64,000 nucleotides of DNA from Allacma fusca (Eukaryota > Arthropoda > Collembola > Symphypleona > Sminthuridae), in the NCBI GenBank assembly GCA_947179485.1, contig OX359250.1, positions 30,948,654 to 31,012,653 of the forward strand. The letters run 5' to 3'. Shown piece after piece: positions 49,201 through 57,806 of this stretch (position 1 is the first letter of the stretch; each line of letters begins with the position of its first letter). The notes under the pieces were generated by a model. That model was not told where the DNA came from. It was given only the letters and a program-made list of their open reading frames with translations, and made no database searches. The translations under genes and the position numbers were made by a program.

Positions 49201-50356
49201 TAAAGGCATTCATGAAATCCATCCAAAGCCTCACCATCAATACTGAGGTTAAGCTGGGATGAATTTTTGCCCTCGCATAAGTATAATTTAATTATTCGGA
49301 TTGCATAAACCAAGATAAGCTCAACTACCTCGAACTAAACAGGAAAAGCCTAATTGTAAGCCAAGCCCCAACAACTAAGGATTCCACCAGAACCACAGAT
49401 TCATGCACATGAATCATAGAAACCCTCCAAATCCATGAAGTCAGAATACTCCAAAAATCAGTTCCTTCCCCGAATATTACGTCCTAATAAAATACTCGAA
49501 TCCTGAACTACTCAAAGAAACTACAAGTATAAGTACTATAATTATTCCTCCTGTAGACCACAAATAAATTATTACTGCCTCTGCAATGACAAATTGCGCT
49601 CCCCAGTCTCACAAGCTTCACCAAACGTACTATCCACTACAATACCTCCACACAAGGAGAAATCATCCATAAATAATTACCTAACTTCGATTTTATAACA
49701 GTCCCTAAACGGTCCCAAACCTGTCCCAACTGCTCTTTCCCATTCCCGACAACCTCACACAAACCTCTCAAATCAATCACCGTGATCAAATGTAATTTAT
49801 AGCCCAGTCCAAGTACCTCTCATCGCCCCTTCAAATCAACCTTCAACCCACAATCCCCTCCAATAAAACCAACTGCTCCCAATAACTCATCCACATACAT
49901 CCATCATGCTAATTGCCCCCAAAATTCATAACCTGAAATATTAAACCCACTAAATCCAACCCATCAAACCACCCTCCGGATTGTCTAAACTCCGAAAACT
50001 TACTATCTCACCTATACAATCTAACTCCAGAATTACCTACATAACCTTTCAAACGGACAAGCCAAATACTCCCAAGTACCCAAACCTTGTTGACAAAATG
50101 TTTGCAAAAGTTCAGTAACACTAGCCAAAATATTTGTGCATAGTCCAACTTGTCTACTCTAACAACTCCATGAGCAGTTACGAATTTCCAGATTTTCAAC
50201 AATGACTACTGGGATTCCCTCAATTCTGTCCACCCCTCCAATGACAATTTCCATTTTAATTATTAAAATATTTACTTCATCCGGAACCACCAACGGTTCA
50301 GACATCTGATCTTGAGGCTTCTTCTCACTCGATAACGGCTTCGTCACGATGGTCAT
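43163..50356 (-). CDS. ITM2: Integral membrane protein 2 family protein with BRICHOS domain (seven coding exons, complete)
   Basis: ITM2/BRI proteins are type II membrane proteins whose luminal BRICHOS domain and C-terminal peptide pass through the secretory pathway; a furin-type protease releases the peptide. Exons (high to low) 50356-50276, 48300-48100, 47981-47850, 47601-47434, 47227-47113, 43970-43824 and 43284-43163 join in phase to 321 residues. Landmarks: PLVVPDE near the N-terminus (human PKSGEEALIIPP), membrane helix about 65-87, VPDFKNGRMGRFIHEFDS (human VPEFADSDPANIVHDF), RCFIMPLDRERVLPPKSMFD (human KCYVIPLNTSIVMPPRNLLE) and YIQQECQDKTTYSLEK (human FIYRLCHDKETYKLQR). The BRICHOS pair Cys207/Cys267 is kept, as is the dibasic site IIKR285/S286. 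The released peptide would be 36 residues with no cysteine, against 23 with two in human BRI2. The start ATG context is CCGAGATGAC. Confidence 0.93.
43824..43970 (-). CDS. ITM2: ITM2 coding exon 6 (BRICHOS end)
   Basis: It begins with the last two bases of Gly, then YYSVNTGRVRETMRVVLPPL and EDLSDLGDYIQQECQDKTTY, SLEKSTSR. It holds the second BRICHOS cysteine. The acceptor ends tgtctacag; the donor is gtaagt after the first base of Ile. Confidence 0.93.
44215..44552 (-). other. Unassigned exon-like pair inside ITM2 intron 5
   Basis: On the - strand, 44552-44452 (acceptor tattccag, donor gtataa) encodes LIKNLMATKYGTEIRYLPTG then TNLAKLQKDILAQ. 44304-44215 (acceptor ggtgtag, donor gtacgg) encodes QIFQNIPIEFEERVYMNANY then VKSNKEVYTL. 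The two join in frame with no stop. Together they are 191 bases, not a multiple of three, so including both in ITM2 would break its frame. They could be exons of a nested gene or a decayed copy. I do not recognise the protein. Confidence 0.35.
44681..44995. mobile_element. Unclassified 315-bp element with 14-bp inverted ends
   Basis: AGTGTTATTTATTT (44681-44694) and its exact reverse complement (44982-44995) bound a 315-bp segment that differs from the surroundings in having more CG-containing words. I found no clear target duplication and no coding sequence. It may be a MITE or another short remnant; the class is unresolved. Confidence 0.4.
45990..46871. mobile_element. hAT-type non-autonomous DNA transposon (882 bp)
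   Basis: The ends are TAGTGTTGGCAAGT and, inverted, TAGGGTTGGCAAGT (one mismatch in 14). A perfect 8-bp direct repeat, GTCCATAC, flanks it at 45982-45989 and 46872-46879. An 8-bp duplication with TAG-starting ends is the mark of the hAT superfamily. Both subterminal zones (about 45990-46100 and 46770-46860) are packed with GCGATA/TATCG words, as expected for transposase-binding repeats. No transposase is encoded. The intact duplication suggests a fairly young insertion, in ITM2 intron 5. Confidence 0.85.
46195..46259. repeat. Hairpin inside the hAT element
   Basis: TGAAGAGGCAAAATGG (46195-46210) and its exact reverse complement (46244-46259) flank a 33-base loop. Pairing can extend outwards with a few mismatches (GTCGTCC against GACGAT). 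Confidence 0.75.
47113..47227 (-). CDS. ITM2: ITM2 coding exon 5 (BRICHOS core)
   Basis: NKTAIVDQTAKRCFIMPLDR followed by ERVLPPKSMFDMIQKMWE carries the first BRICHOS cysteine and the PP turn. The donor gtaag leaves one base, which joins GA of exon 6 to make Gly. Confidence 0.93.
47434..47601 (-). CDS. ITM2: ITM2 coding exon 4 (BRICHOS linker)
   Basis: It has 56 codons in phase 0. FFREEVELDLEDEKYSKVEV then PDFKNGRMGRFIHEFDS matches the human EEEEVEFISVPVPEF-VHDF stretch leading into BRICHOS. The donor is gtgagg. Confidence 0.93.
47850..47981 (-). CDS. ITM2: ITM2 coding exon 3
   Basis: It has 44 codons in phase 0, starting YQKYQTFCNVPYWDA. The Cys sits where human BRI2 has VYYCGIKY. The acceptor ends atgttgcag and the donor is gtaatt. 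Confidence 0.9.
48100..48300 (-). CDS. ITM2: ITM2 coding exon 2 (membrane helix)
   Basis: It has 67 codons in phase 0. It encodes a basic cytoplasmic stretch, ERYHYILRTRVARVSS, then the signal-anchor helix TLCLLITALLVMTVGLFGGL and YIYSQMARPR. The donor is gtaatt and the acceptor ends ttttaagcag. Confidence 0.92.
48301..50275 (-). other. ITM2 intron 1 (2.0 kb)
   Basis: No family-related coding sequence was seen. A 94-codon open frame on the - strand (49029-49313) has no clear splice context. From about 49,680 to 50,040 the + strand is strikingly C-rich and G-poor, meaning that the RNA-like strand is G-rich just downstream of the first coding exon. Confidence 0.7.
50276..50356 (-). CDS. ITM2: ITM2 coding exon 1
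   Basis: It has 27 codons, MTIVTKPLSSEKKPQDQMSE then PLVVPDE, and the donor is gtaaat. A possible 5' UTR acceptor (gttgtgttgcag) ends at 50388, so the promoter would lie further upstream in a separate non-coding exon that I cannot place. Confidence 0.85.
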
Positions 50357-50402
50357 CTCGGCGGATTTTTTTAATCAAATACAACAACTGCAACACAACA
50401 AC

Positions 50403-50700
50403 CATTTATATTTAATCACACCGAACTACCGAACATAAATATATTTAATCACAATGAACACAATCATATGTAATCACACTGGACACAATCATATTTAATC
50501 ACACTGAACATAATAATATTTAATCACACTGAACATAATCATATTTAATCACACTGGACTCAATAATATTTAATCACACTGGACTCAATAATATTTACTC
50601 GAAGTGAACTTAATTATAATTAATCAGTGTAAACATAATTATAATTAATCAGAGTAAACATAATTATAATTAGTCAGAGTGAACATAATTATAATTTACA
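50403..50700. repeat. 25-bp array upstream of the ITM2 start
   Basis: About twelve copies of AATCATATTTAATCACACTG plus AACAT, turning into a TTAATCAGAGTAAACATAAT variant after about 50,600. It begins within 50 bases of the ITM2 start exon. Confidence 0.8.
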
Positions 50701-53700
50701 GAGCAAACATTATTACTCAGTGAATAATAATAATTATTTTAAATCAATCTGAATTCTGTACAGTCAATAGTTTCTACAACACACAATAATTTCAAGGCTC
50801 GTCAACTTTCAACTTACCCAAATGTAATGCTCTGACCTCACTTGATATCGTCCAAATTATACTCCAATTTTTTGTATTTTTTTTTGTTTGTCTTGAACAA
50901 GCCTTAAAATCCCAACTTGTTTCAGTTGTCGTTTGCAGAATAATAAAGAACTGGCCTGGCTGGCAAACTGACAATACGTGATTCTGCTATATTCTGGGTA
51001 TCTTTAATCTAATACATTGACTCTGGTCTTTGCAATGGCCTATTAAAAATTACTGATGTTATATATTTACTGTAAGTTCTGTTCTAGGTTCCACACTCTC
51101 ACACTCACACTCCGAGGAGTTCACATGTAGTATGTACTTGTGTATAGAATCATAGACCCTGTCACATCTATAACCCTTGGAAAAAGAGTGGATCCCAGAA
51201 TTTAAGCAAGTATGGGATAAATGAAAGGAAAGGAGGAATCACTGAATAGAAGCCTCAAATATAAAGCACTGCGCCGGTCCCTCACTCTCTGTAACACACG
51301 CCCTGTGTACGCAGACTCTTTCCTATTAATTCCGACTTTTTTTGGGGGGGAGCTGTTCTAAAAAGAGGTTCCTTCCAGGAGTTCTGCAGCGTACAGCCTT
51401 CTCCTTCCTATTATACACAGAGTACCTCCTCCCTTCGCCTCTGCGTGAACAATTTTTTTAATGAAATCCATTAAAGATTCCAAAGTGTATATACTTACAC
51501 TAAAAAATAAAGTCCACTCCAGACGTTCCGGATGTCCCCCAAAAATTTTAAAAAATTATTCTTAAATATATATATGTTTTTTGTGGAACACCTTTCAAAT
51601 CCCTGTATTTATGTAGTAATGGAAAAATGTAAGGAAGCATCCGTAATGGAATAGTAAAGTCCGGTTAATAGAGCACCCTTGAAGGGCAGATTTTGTTTAG
51701 AAAGGAAAAATTTTTAAGCAGAGCTGGAATTATCATCAAGGTGTAATGTTGAAGGGAAATGTTCTGGGATTATTTCGTAATTTGTCTGTAGATAGGGCGT
51801 TACGGGGGTCCGATGTACAGGGGGAGTAGTTACAGAATAATAATATTAGGTCATGGATGTGTAGTTTAATGGACGGAGGACCAATAATGTGTGTTGATAT
51901 TATGCAACTCGTTTTTTAATGGCAATACCCGTGGATAAAATTTCAAGGTCCTGCAGTGTCAGTATTGTCTTGTAAAGGGTGGCTCGTTTCATTTGGCTCA
52001 TGCAGTAGCCCTTGTAAGGAATGACTCAGAGAGTCTGTTGGATTGGAGTGAAATTTGTGGAGATAATTCAAAAAAAATTTAAGAAAAATGCATGGAGCTA
52101 GAGGACAATTGTGGGGTCGATGACAATTTTGAAAAACCTAAGAAGTTATAAACTGAGGGAACTTAGTGGAGGAATCATGCTCTGGAGTTTCCGCTAGAAA
52201 TCCTTTTGGACAAATTTTCTTTCTTTTTAACATAACATAATTAAAATTATTTAGACCACAGTACTTTGAGAGGTTTAAGGAGCGTAGTTTTATAGGAGTT
52301 AAATTTATCCTTTAACTTGGGTGCTCTAGGAATATTCCTGTGGTCAGTATTTCATATCTTTTACTTCTCTGATTAAAATGGGGTTTGTTCTGCTCGACCG
52401 CAAAGCCTGAGACGAGAGTGGGGTCAAGCGTCAAACGGAAGAACGGTTTTCAATCTCGATCCTTCATCGCATTATAAATATAAATAAACAGGGCTGGCTT
52501 CAAATGCAATTTAATGCAACTTGAAGAGTGCATAAGCTAACGGTAATTTTCTGCAGTTACTTTTATGGTTTCACAAGAGCAGCCCTTCAATGCAGCGAAA
52601 CTGTCATGCTCTCATAAGCAGAAAAATCAACATTAAAAACATATTCCTTATTTTTGCGGAGAGACAACGATCATATTAGAGGGGTCTCCTACAATCAGAG
52701 TTGTGTGTATAGGGTTTTAGTATTTTAAGAAAAAATGAACGGAATTATCATTATCCCTATGGGAACCAGCTGAATTCTCAACAGACTATTATGGCAATAA
52801 TTAAAATATATTACTCTCCTCATAAACATTTAATTCCCTCGCGCTTCAATGATCATGACATATTCTGTTGGCCTGGCGACCGTTAATTTTTTTTATTTCA
52901 TTTTTATTTCCCCAACCTTAGCATTAATTTCAATGACGGAAACCCCTGGGGTAGTAAATCCTGCCGGAGGAAATTCTATTGAAGGCCCTATTGCCCTTAT
53001 TTTGTATTATTTCTCTGCTAATTGTCACCCTGTACTCTCACAAAATTTCCACCATCGTCCCAATGATTCGAAAATATCTTCTGTCATTTCCTTCTCGCAA
53101 ACTGTAGTATCACGAGATTCCCACATTTAATTTTCCAAGAGCATAACTCATACATAATTATTACATGCAATGCCCATAGTTAAAGCGAATTATCACAAAA
53201 TAGATATTTAGCCTGAAGGAATTATAACTTCTGCATTTCCAGCGTTCTGTATTTTCCACAAGCATTGGGATCCTTGTACAACTTATTTTTTATTTTCGCA
53301 TGAAAGAAACAACCTCCAAAATGAATGACAAAATTAAATTTTCTGAGTTTCCTATAAAAGATAGACACTATAGAATTATTACAATAAATTTAAGTATTTC
53401 ACCAAAAATATCCAGGAACGCCCCATTCTTTGAAATTTTTGTCTGGTTACCTGATAACAGTCTTGAAACGAATGACTGTAAACCAACAAAAAATTACTGA
53501 GTATATTTATCCGTACCAATGCGTTATTTGAGGTTTTCTAATCTCTTAGTACTAAAAGAAGAATGACCATGGCTCATTTTCAAAACTTGGCGCGAAGGGA
53601 GGAGTTTAGTTCTTAGCTATCAAACAGGAGAGCACATAGCTAGGCGTCGCGTAGTACAGTAGAGAACAATAATTATTACAATGATTACAAAATTATAATA

Positions 53701-53701
53701 A

Positions 53702-53968
53702 TTACAACATGTCATCAAAACATTATATAGTAGCAAGCGCGGTGACACTGTCACTCCTCCGGAAGACCTTTGGGCTTTCATAATACTACAATTTCGCGTA
53801 AGCTTTTCTATGACGATTAACAAATCTCAAGTCCAAAGATTTGATAAAGTTGGTATTTATTTACCGAAATATGTTTTTTCACAGGATCAACTGGATGCAT
53901 TTTTTAGAGACGAGTCAAAAGAAAATGTTGAGATCATTGTAAATGACACGGAAGACAAGGTGAAATAA
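53702..53968 (+). pseudogene. Helitron-type PIF1 helicase C-terminal fragment
   Basis: One open frame reads KRGDTVTPPEDLWAF, then FRVSFSMTINKSQVQRFDKV and GIYLPKYVFSQDQLDAFFRD. Intact Helitron helicases have F-P-LAFAMTINKSQGQ-(F/L)-VGIYLP-PVFSHGQLYVALSR here. Compared with that, the GQ after SQ, the HGQLYVA stretch and the SR pair are altered. A TAA ends it at 53966-53968 and stops lie directly upstream, so it is an isolated, decayed piece of a rolling-circle transposon. No Helitron ends (TC...CTRR) could be fixed. Confidence 0.7.
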
Positions 53969-54271
53969 TGGGCAACGGTGAGAGAATCCACACAAGAAAT
54001 TGATTATTTAAAAAAGTTTTGTAATGTTAGATTATAATCAATGGTGGACCCACCCTGTACAAAATTTAGGGCTCGGGTAAAAAAAAGTTAACTAAGGCTC
54101 TCGGATTGCATGCGTGAAGGCCAAAACTATTTTAAGGGTTAGAGCCAGGGTAAAAATTATTTTATTAATTCACCCCTGATTATAATCATACGAAAGTGTA
54201 TTTCAGAAGCAAAGGTCATCATTTACAAAATATTCGATTTAAAAAAATCATTTCGGCAAAATAATTTTAAT

Positions 54272-54360
54272 ACTAGCGGATCAAGTACTAGACAGCGTCG
54301 GTGTTGTTATAAGGAAATGACAATTATCCACCGACGCAGGCGGTGGCTTGATCAGCTAGT
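54272..54360. repeat. 89-bp imperfect palindrome
   Basis: The outer arms ACTAGCGGATCAAG (54272-54285) and CTTGATCAGCTAGT (54347-54360) pair with one mismatch. The inner arms GCGTCGGTG (54295-54303) and CACCGACGC (54329-54337) pair perfectly, with equal 9-base spacers between arms. It could be a tiny palindromic element or a structured regulatory site. Confidence 0.7.
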
Positions 54361-54779
54361 CAAAGAAAATAATGAAGGTTTGGCGGGAAATTGCGGGTTT
54401 TTAAAAATATATTCAGCAGAAACCACAGAATTCAGAAATGGGGGTGCGGCCGCCAGTCTAATTTTGTACAGGTTACTTTTTTTCCCCTTTATTTCAGCAT
54501 GTAAAGGATAATGCCGGATTTTCTTCAGCCAGAGTCTCAAAATCAGCCTGTAAAATGTTTTGGATGTCCCTGGTTCAGAGAAAATGTTTTGCAAATTTTT
54601 AAAAATTAAAATCACTCAACTAAATTGGCTCACACGGTCACAGTAGGGGTCAAAGGACTCAAGGAATGCATGTTCTTAAAATTAGAAGTTAAACATTAAT
54701 TATTTAATTTATTTAAATTGAATAACATCCAATTTATTAGCTTTATAGAGGAAATTTCAGACAAATACGGAACTATTGC

Positions 54780-54866
54780 CATCTATCTTGTTTCAAGGGG
54801 AGGTCTTCAGCTCCGCACGAGATTCAAATTTTGTCGACGTCCCTTCAAGACACACGCGATTGAGTT
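54780..54866 (+). promoter_or_regulatory. Possible RSRC1 first non-coding exon and start region
   Basis: A non-coding first exon is required by the acceptor at 55578. The best donor upstream is GTGAGT at 54867. Just before it is a mildly CpG-bearing stretch with ATTGCCATCT (reverse AGATGGC, a YY1-like motif often found near housekeeping start sites). This is inference from weak signals. Confidence 0.3.
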
Positions 54867-55578
54867 GTGAGTGGATTTATTTGTAGACGTCCAAATTAGT
54901 AGGCGGCCTGAAATAAATAAATAAATGCTAACTTTAAAGTTATTTCTTGTGACTGACTGATTGGAGTAATCAATTTTGCTTAATTTATCACGTATTTATT
55001 AATACTAATTAAACAAGTGCAAAAATTCGAAAATTTGAATTACTTTTGGTGAAGTGACATTACTCACAGTTGTTCCTTTTTGAAAATACAATTCCGAAGT
55101 TGTGACATTGTTTCCAAATATCGAGCTTGGGATTTTTGATTTAAAAATAAGGTTTGTAAATGAATTGATGTCATAATTTAATTATTAGTAATTCATCCTT
55201 AAGTTACGTACAATTTTGGTATTCGTACATGTAATAGATTCATGCAGATTAGAAATGATGTTTATTCAGAAATTATTATTTTATGAACGTGAATATTGAG
55301 AGTATTTAGTGTGTGAATTTAAATTAATAATAGGAAGTGTGCTTTGCAAGTGGTGGAGTATTTGTTTTAGGATTTTATTATTTAGTTTTGGAATGATGTG
55401 ATTTGTTTTGAGACTTTCATTTCTTGTTTTGTATACTTATATGAAGGGGATTTTAGGATTTGTTAATATTTTTAGCACCCAGTTGTGAGGAGTGACATTT
55501 GAACGGGAAGGTGAATAATAGTAAATAAGGAAATGGAGGGAAAGCGTTGGATAATAATCTTTTGGTACTTTTTTGCAG

Positions 55579-55883
55579 GTAGACCTTGGAATTTCGAGAC
55601 TGCGAATTTGAATTGAAATTGGAGTTGAAATGGGCCGACGGTCGTCATCATCGGATGAGGCGTCGAATTCGTCTAGGAGCTATAAATCAAGAAGTGGAAG
55701 AGTATCTCCGAGACGACGGGATAAGGAAAAGTATGACGATGACAGGGACAGAAGACATCGGAGCCGGAGCCGAAGTCGGGGTAGAAATAAGTATAGGAAA
55801 AGATCTCGGTCCTCTTCCAGCAGCTCCAGCGGGGGAAGAAGTAGAACCAGTTCGCATTCGAAATCGAAATCGTCTAAACATAG
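55579..55883 (+). CDS. RSRC1: RSRC1 exon with start codon (5' UTR part 55579-55629)
   Basis: The acceptor ends ttttttgcag at 55578, so an upstream non-coding exon exists. Coding starts at 55630. The donor gtgact at 55884 splits an Arg codon (AG/A). Many RS and SR dipeptides are present, plus a run of seven Ser codons. Confidence 0.9.
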
Positions 55884-57806
55884 GTGACTGGGGTTCTTTA
55901 AATTCTTGGAATTTTAGGAAATTCTAGCTGATTGACTTATGGAGCATGTGCGGTGTAATTGTGCAAAGGCGTGTTATTTTTGAAGTGTAATGAGTTGTTT
56001 TGTGATTTTAGAAGGAGTCGAGATGATAGCAGCCGCCGATCAAAGGGTAGTAGTTTGAAGAGCTATTCCAGAAGAGACCGGAGCAGGGACAAGGGCAGTA
56101 GTAGAGCGAAAGGTTCTAAGAAAAGATATTCCAGATCCAGCTCCTCATCTTCGTCATCATCCTCTTCAGCATCTACGGATTTAAAAAGTTCTAGAAATGT
56201 TAGTGCCTCTAGCAAATCGGGCGGTGATAGTGGCAAGAGTTCGACCTTAGGGTTTGCTGCTTTGCAAGCTAAAATTGAAGGTAAAATGCAAGCGAATTTC
56301 AGATTCTATTTCGATTTGGAATTATGTTTTAAATCGTTGATGCGTGTTGCGCAACGTTGGAAGTTATGGGGCTCATGAGGTTCTAGATATTGTACTGGAT
56401 ATTTTTTTTGATTTTGTGTATGTATGTATTTATAACATTATTTCGAAGGAAATTGTTAAGTCAAGATTTGTTAAGCAAAGGAAGTATTTCACCTAGATTT
56501 ATATGATGATTTGGGATCCCCATAACTTCGCGTATGGTGTAGCTTGGACGTGTTTTCAATACTGATTGACTGGATGAAATTGATTTAATTTACAGAGAAA
56601 TTGGACCTGGTGTCGCAAGTAAATCGTTTAAATGCAATCGATGACGTTGAAGCCGATGGATTTGTTCCCAAATCCTTCAAATCCACTCGAACGAAACTAG
56701 ATGAGATTCCTCTTCCACAGCTGGAATTGAAACCCATAAATCTTTCCAGTCTTAAAAGTGAAATATTGTGCCATCCAAGCGTAAGTACCTACAAGATTCT
56801 ATCATTAATGAGTTTACAATTTGGTCTAGGGATTACATTTTATAAAATAATTTATTGCATCCAGGGAATTTTAAAATTGGTTTCTGTTGTTACTATGCCA
56901 CTTTTAACGATTTCCATTTATACTCATGTATTGATGCTCAATTTTCCGAAATTCAGATTTTTATTGCAAATTATGATCTAAATGTCTTTATTGTAATCTT
57001 AACCCAATTACATTAAATATTAAATAATTAATATGCAAGTAAGGTGTTAGCGTATTTGATGTTAACCTTCTTCCTCTCATGGGTAGTATGTACTATGTAT
57101 GTAATGCTTTTATTAATTTGGATCATCACATGTCATATATAAGTGCATTTCACTGAAAGATTAGTTACTGCTTGTCAGTACCTCATTAGATTTCAAGCTT
57201 TGCTTCAAAGGGAACTTCAAAATCGGAAGAGTATTAATTATATAAAGGGCAAATGCTAGTTCCCGTCAATCCTACCCGAATTCTCTCCATAGCAAAGGTT
57301 ATAGATCGTTTAATGATTTATTCCAACCCCATGTTTTTGAATGTTACTATGTGGTTTCCAAGTACTAATATTGATATGATACTCCTCTAATTGAACTTTT
57401 ACACTTGATGTAGCTGTCATTCAAAATTATTATCTATGGAGAAATTTACATCTTTATCGAAACACTTTTGATAAACAGAAAAATCAATGGAGCAGATCAC
57501 GACTGACACATTGAACCCCTTTCCATGCAACTTAATCGTATCTGTTCCTTGCCGTGGTTTTCAAATGTTTTTGAGTGTTCTTGCATGCTGTTGTACCACC
57601 TGAGCAATTCAATTCTGCTCTTTACCATCAATGCAATTATTTTTTGGGGACTGTTACTATACTACTAACTACTAATATGCAGCAACTAGCTAAATTTTGG
57701 TTTTTATTTTTTGCAGCTCATAACCAAACAGCGGGAAAGAGAGGAACAATGGTTCAAAAGACTACATAACCTTCGTCAAAAAATATTCAGTGAAATGCGG
57801 AGTTGA
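55630..57806 (+). CDS. RSRC1: RSRC1-like arginine/serine-rich coiled-coil protein (four coding exons, complete)
   Basis: RSRC1 (SRrp53) is a nuclear SR-related protein that takes part in pre-mRNA splicing. Exons 55630-55883, 56012-56280, 56596-56780 and 57717-57806 join in phase to 265 residues (human 334). The first 165 or so residues are RS-rich with serine runs, starting MGRRSSSSDEAS (human MGRRSSDTEEES). Next come FAALQAKIE and LDLVSQVNRLNAIDDVEADG then FVPKSFKSTR, matching human [28 protein letters not shown]. The C-terminus REREEQWFKRLHNLRQ matches human EEKWFKRLIALRQ. ATG context GTTGAAATGG is good. The gene is divergent from ITM2. The middle helical segment is shorter than in human. 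Confidence 0.93.
56012..56280 (+). CDS. RSRC1: RSRC1 exon 2 (RS domain end)
   Basis: The acceptor ends tgattttag and the donor is gtaaaa at 56281. It has RSRDDSSRRSKGSSLKSYSR, an 11-residue serine run and a closing STLGFAALQAKIE. It ends with the first base of a Glu codon. Confidence 0.9.
56596..56780 (+). CDS. RSRC1: RSRC1 exon 3 (conserved helix)
   Basis: The acceptor ends aatttacag and the donor is gtaagt at 56781. EKLDLVSQVNRLNAIDDVEA then DGFVPKSFKST is the most conserved RSRC1 block. The exon ends on a whole codon after SEILCHPS. Confidence 0.92.
56781..57716 (+). other. RSRC1 intron 3 (0.9 kb)
   Basis: Plain AT-rich intron with a strong GTAAGT donor and a T-tract acceptor. No repeat or coding signal was seen. 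Confidence 0.8.
57717..57806 (+). CDS. RSRC1: RSRC1 last exon
   Basis: The acceptor is a long T tract ending ttgcag. LITKQREREEQWFKRLHNLR then QKIFSEMRS and TGA at 57804-57806. No canonical AATAAA was seen in the first 400 bases after the stop; one lies at 58265-58270. Confidence 0.92.
   Translation, partial: LITKQREREEQWFKRLHNLRQKIFSEMRS

Larger units (their letters stand above)
50391..54779. other. Intergenic region between divergent ITM2 and RSRC1
   Basis: No full gene was recognised. It contains a 25-bp array (50403-50700), a Helitron-type helicase remnant (53702-53968) and an 89-bp palindrome (54272-54360). ITM2 and RSRC1 promoters must both fall in it, but I could not place the ITM2 one. 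Confidence 0.7.

Noticed and set aside
49029-49313. 94-codon - strand frame in ITM2 intron 1
   Set aside because: It contains an internal direct repeat (ATGTCATCTGAAAA/ATGTCATTTGAAAA) and adding it to ITM2 has no counterpart in the family; treated as chance.
55586-55927. 113-codon frame over the RSRC1 start exon
   Set aside because: It is a shifted frame of the RS-rich coding exon and has no family match; the frame from 55630 does.
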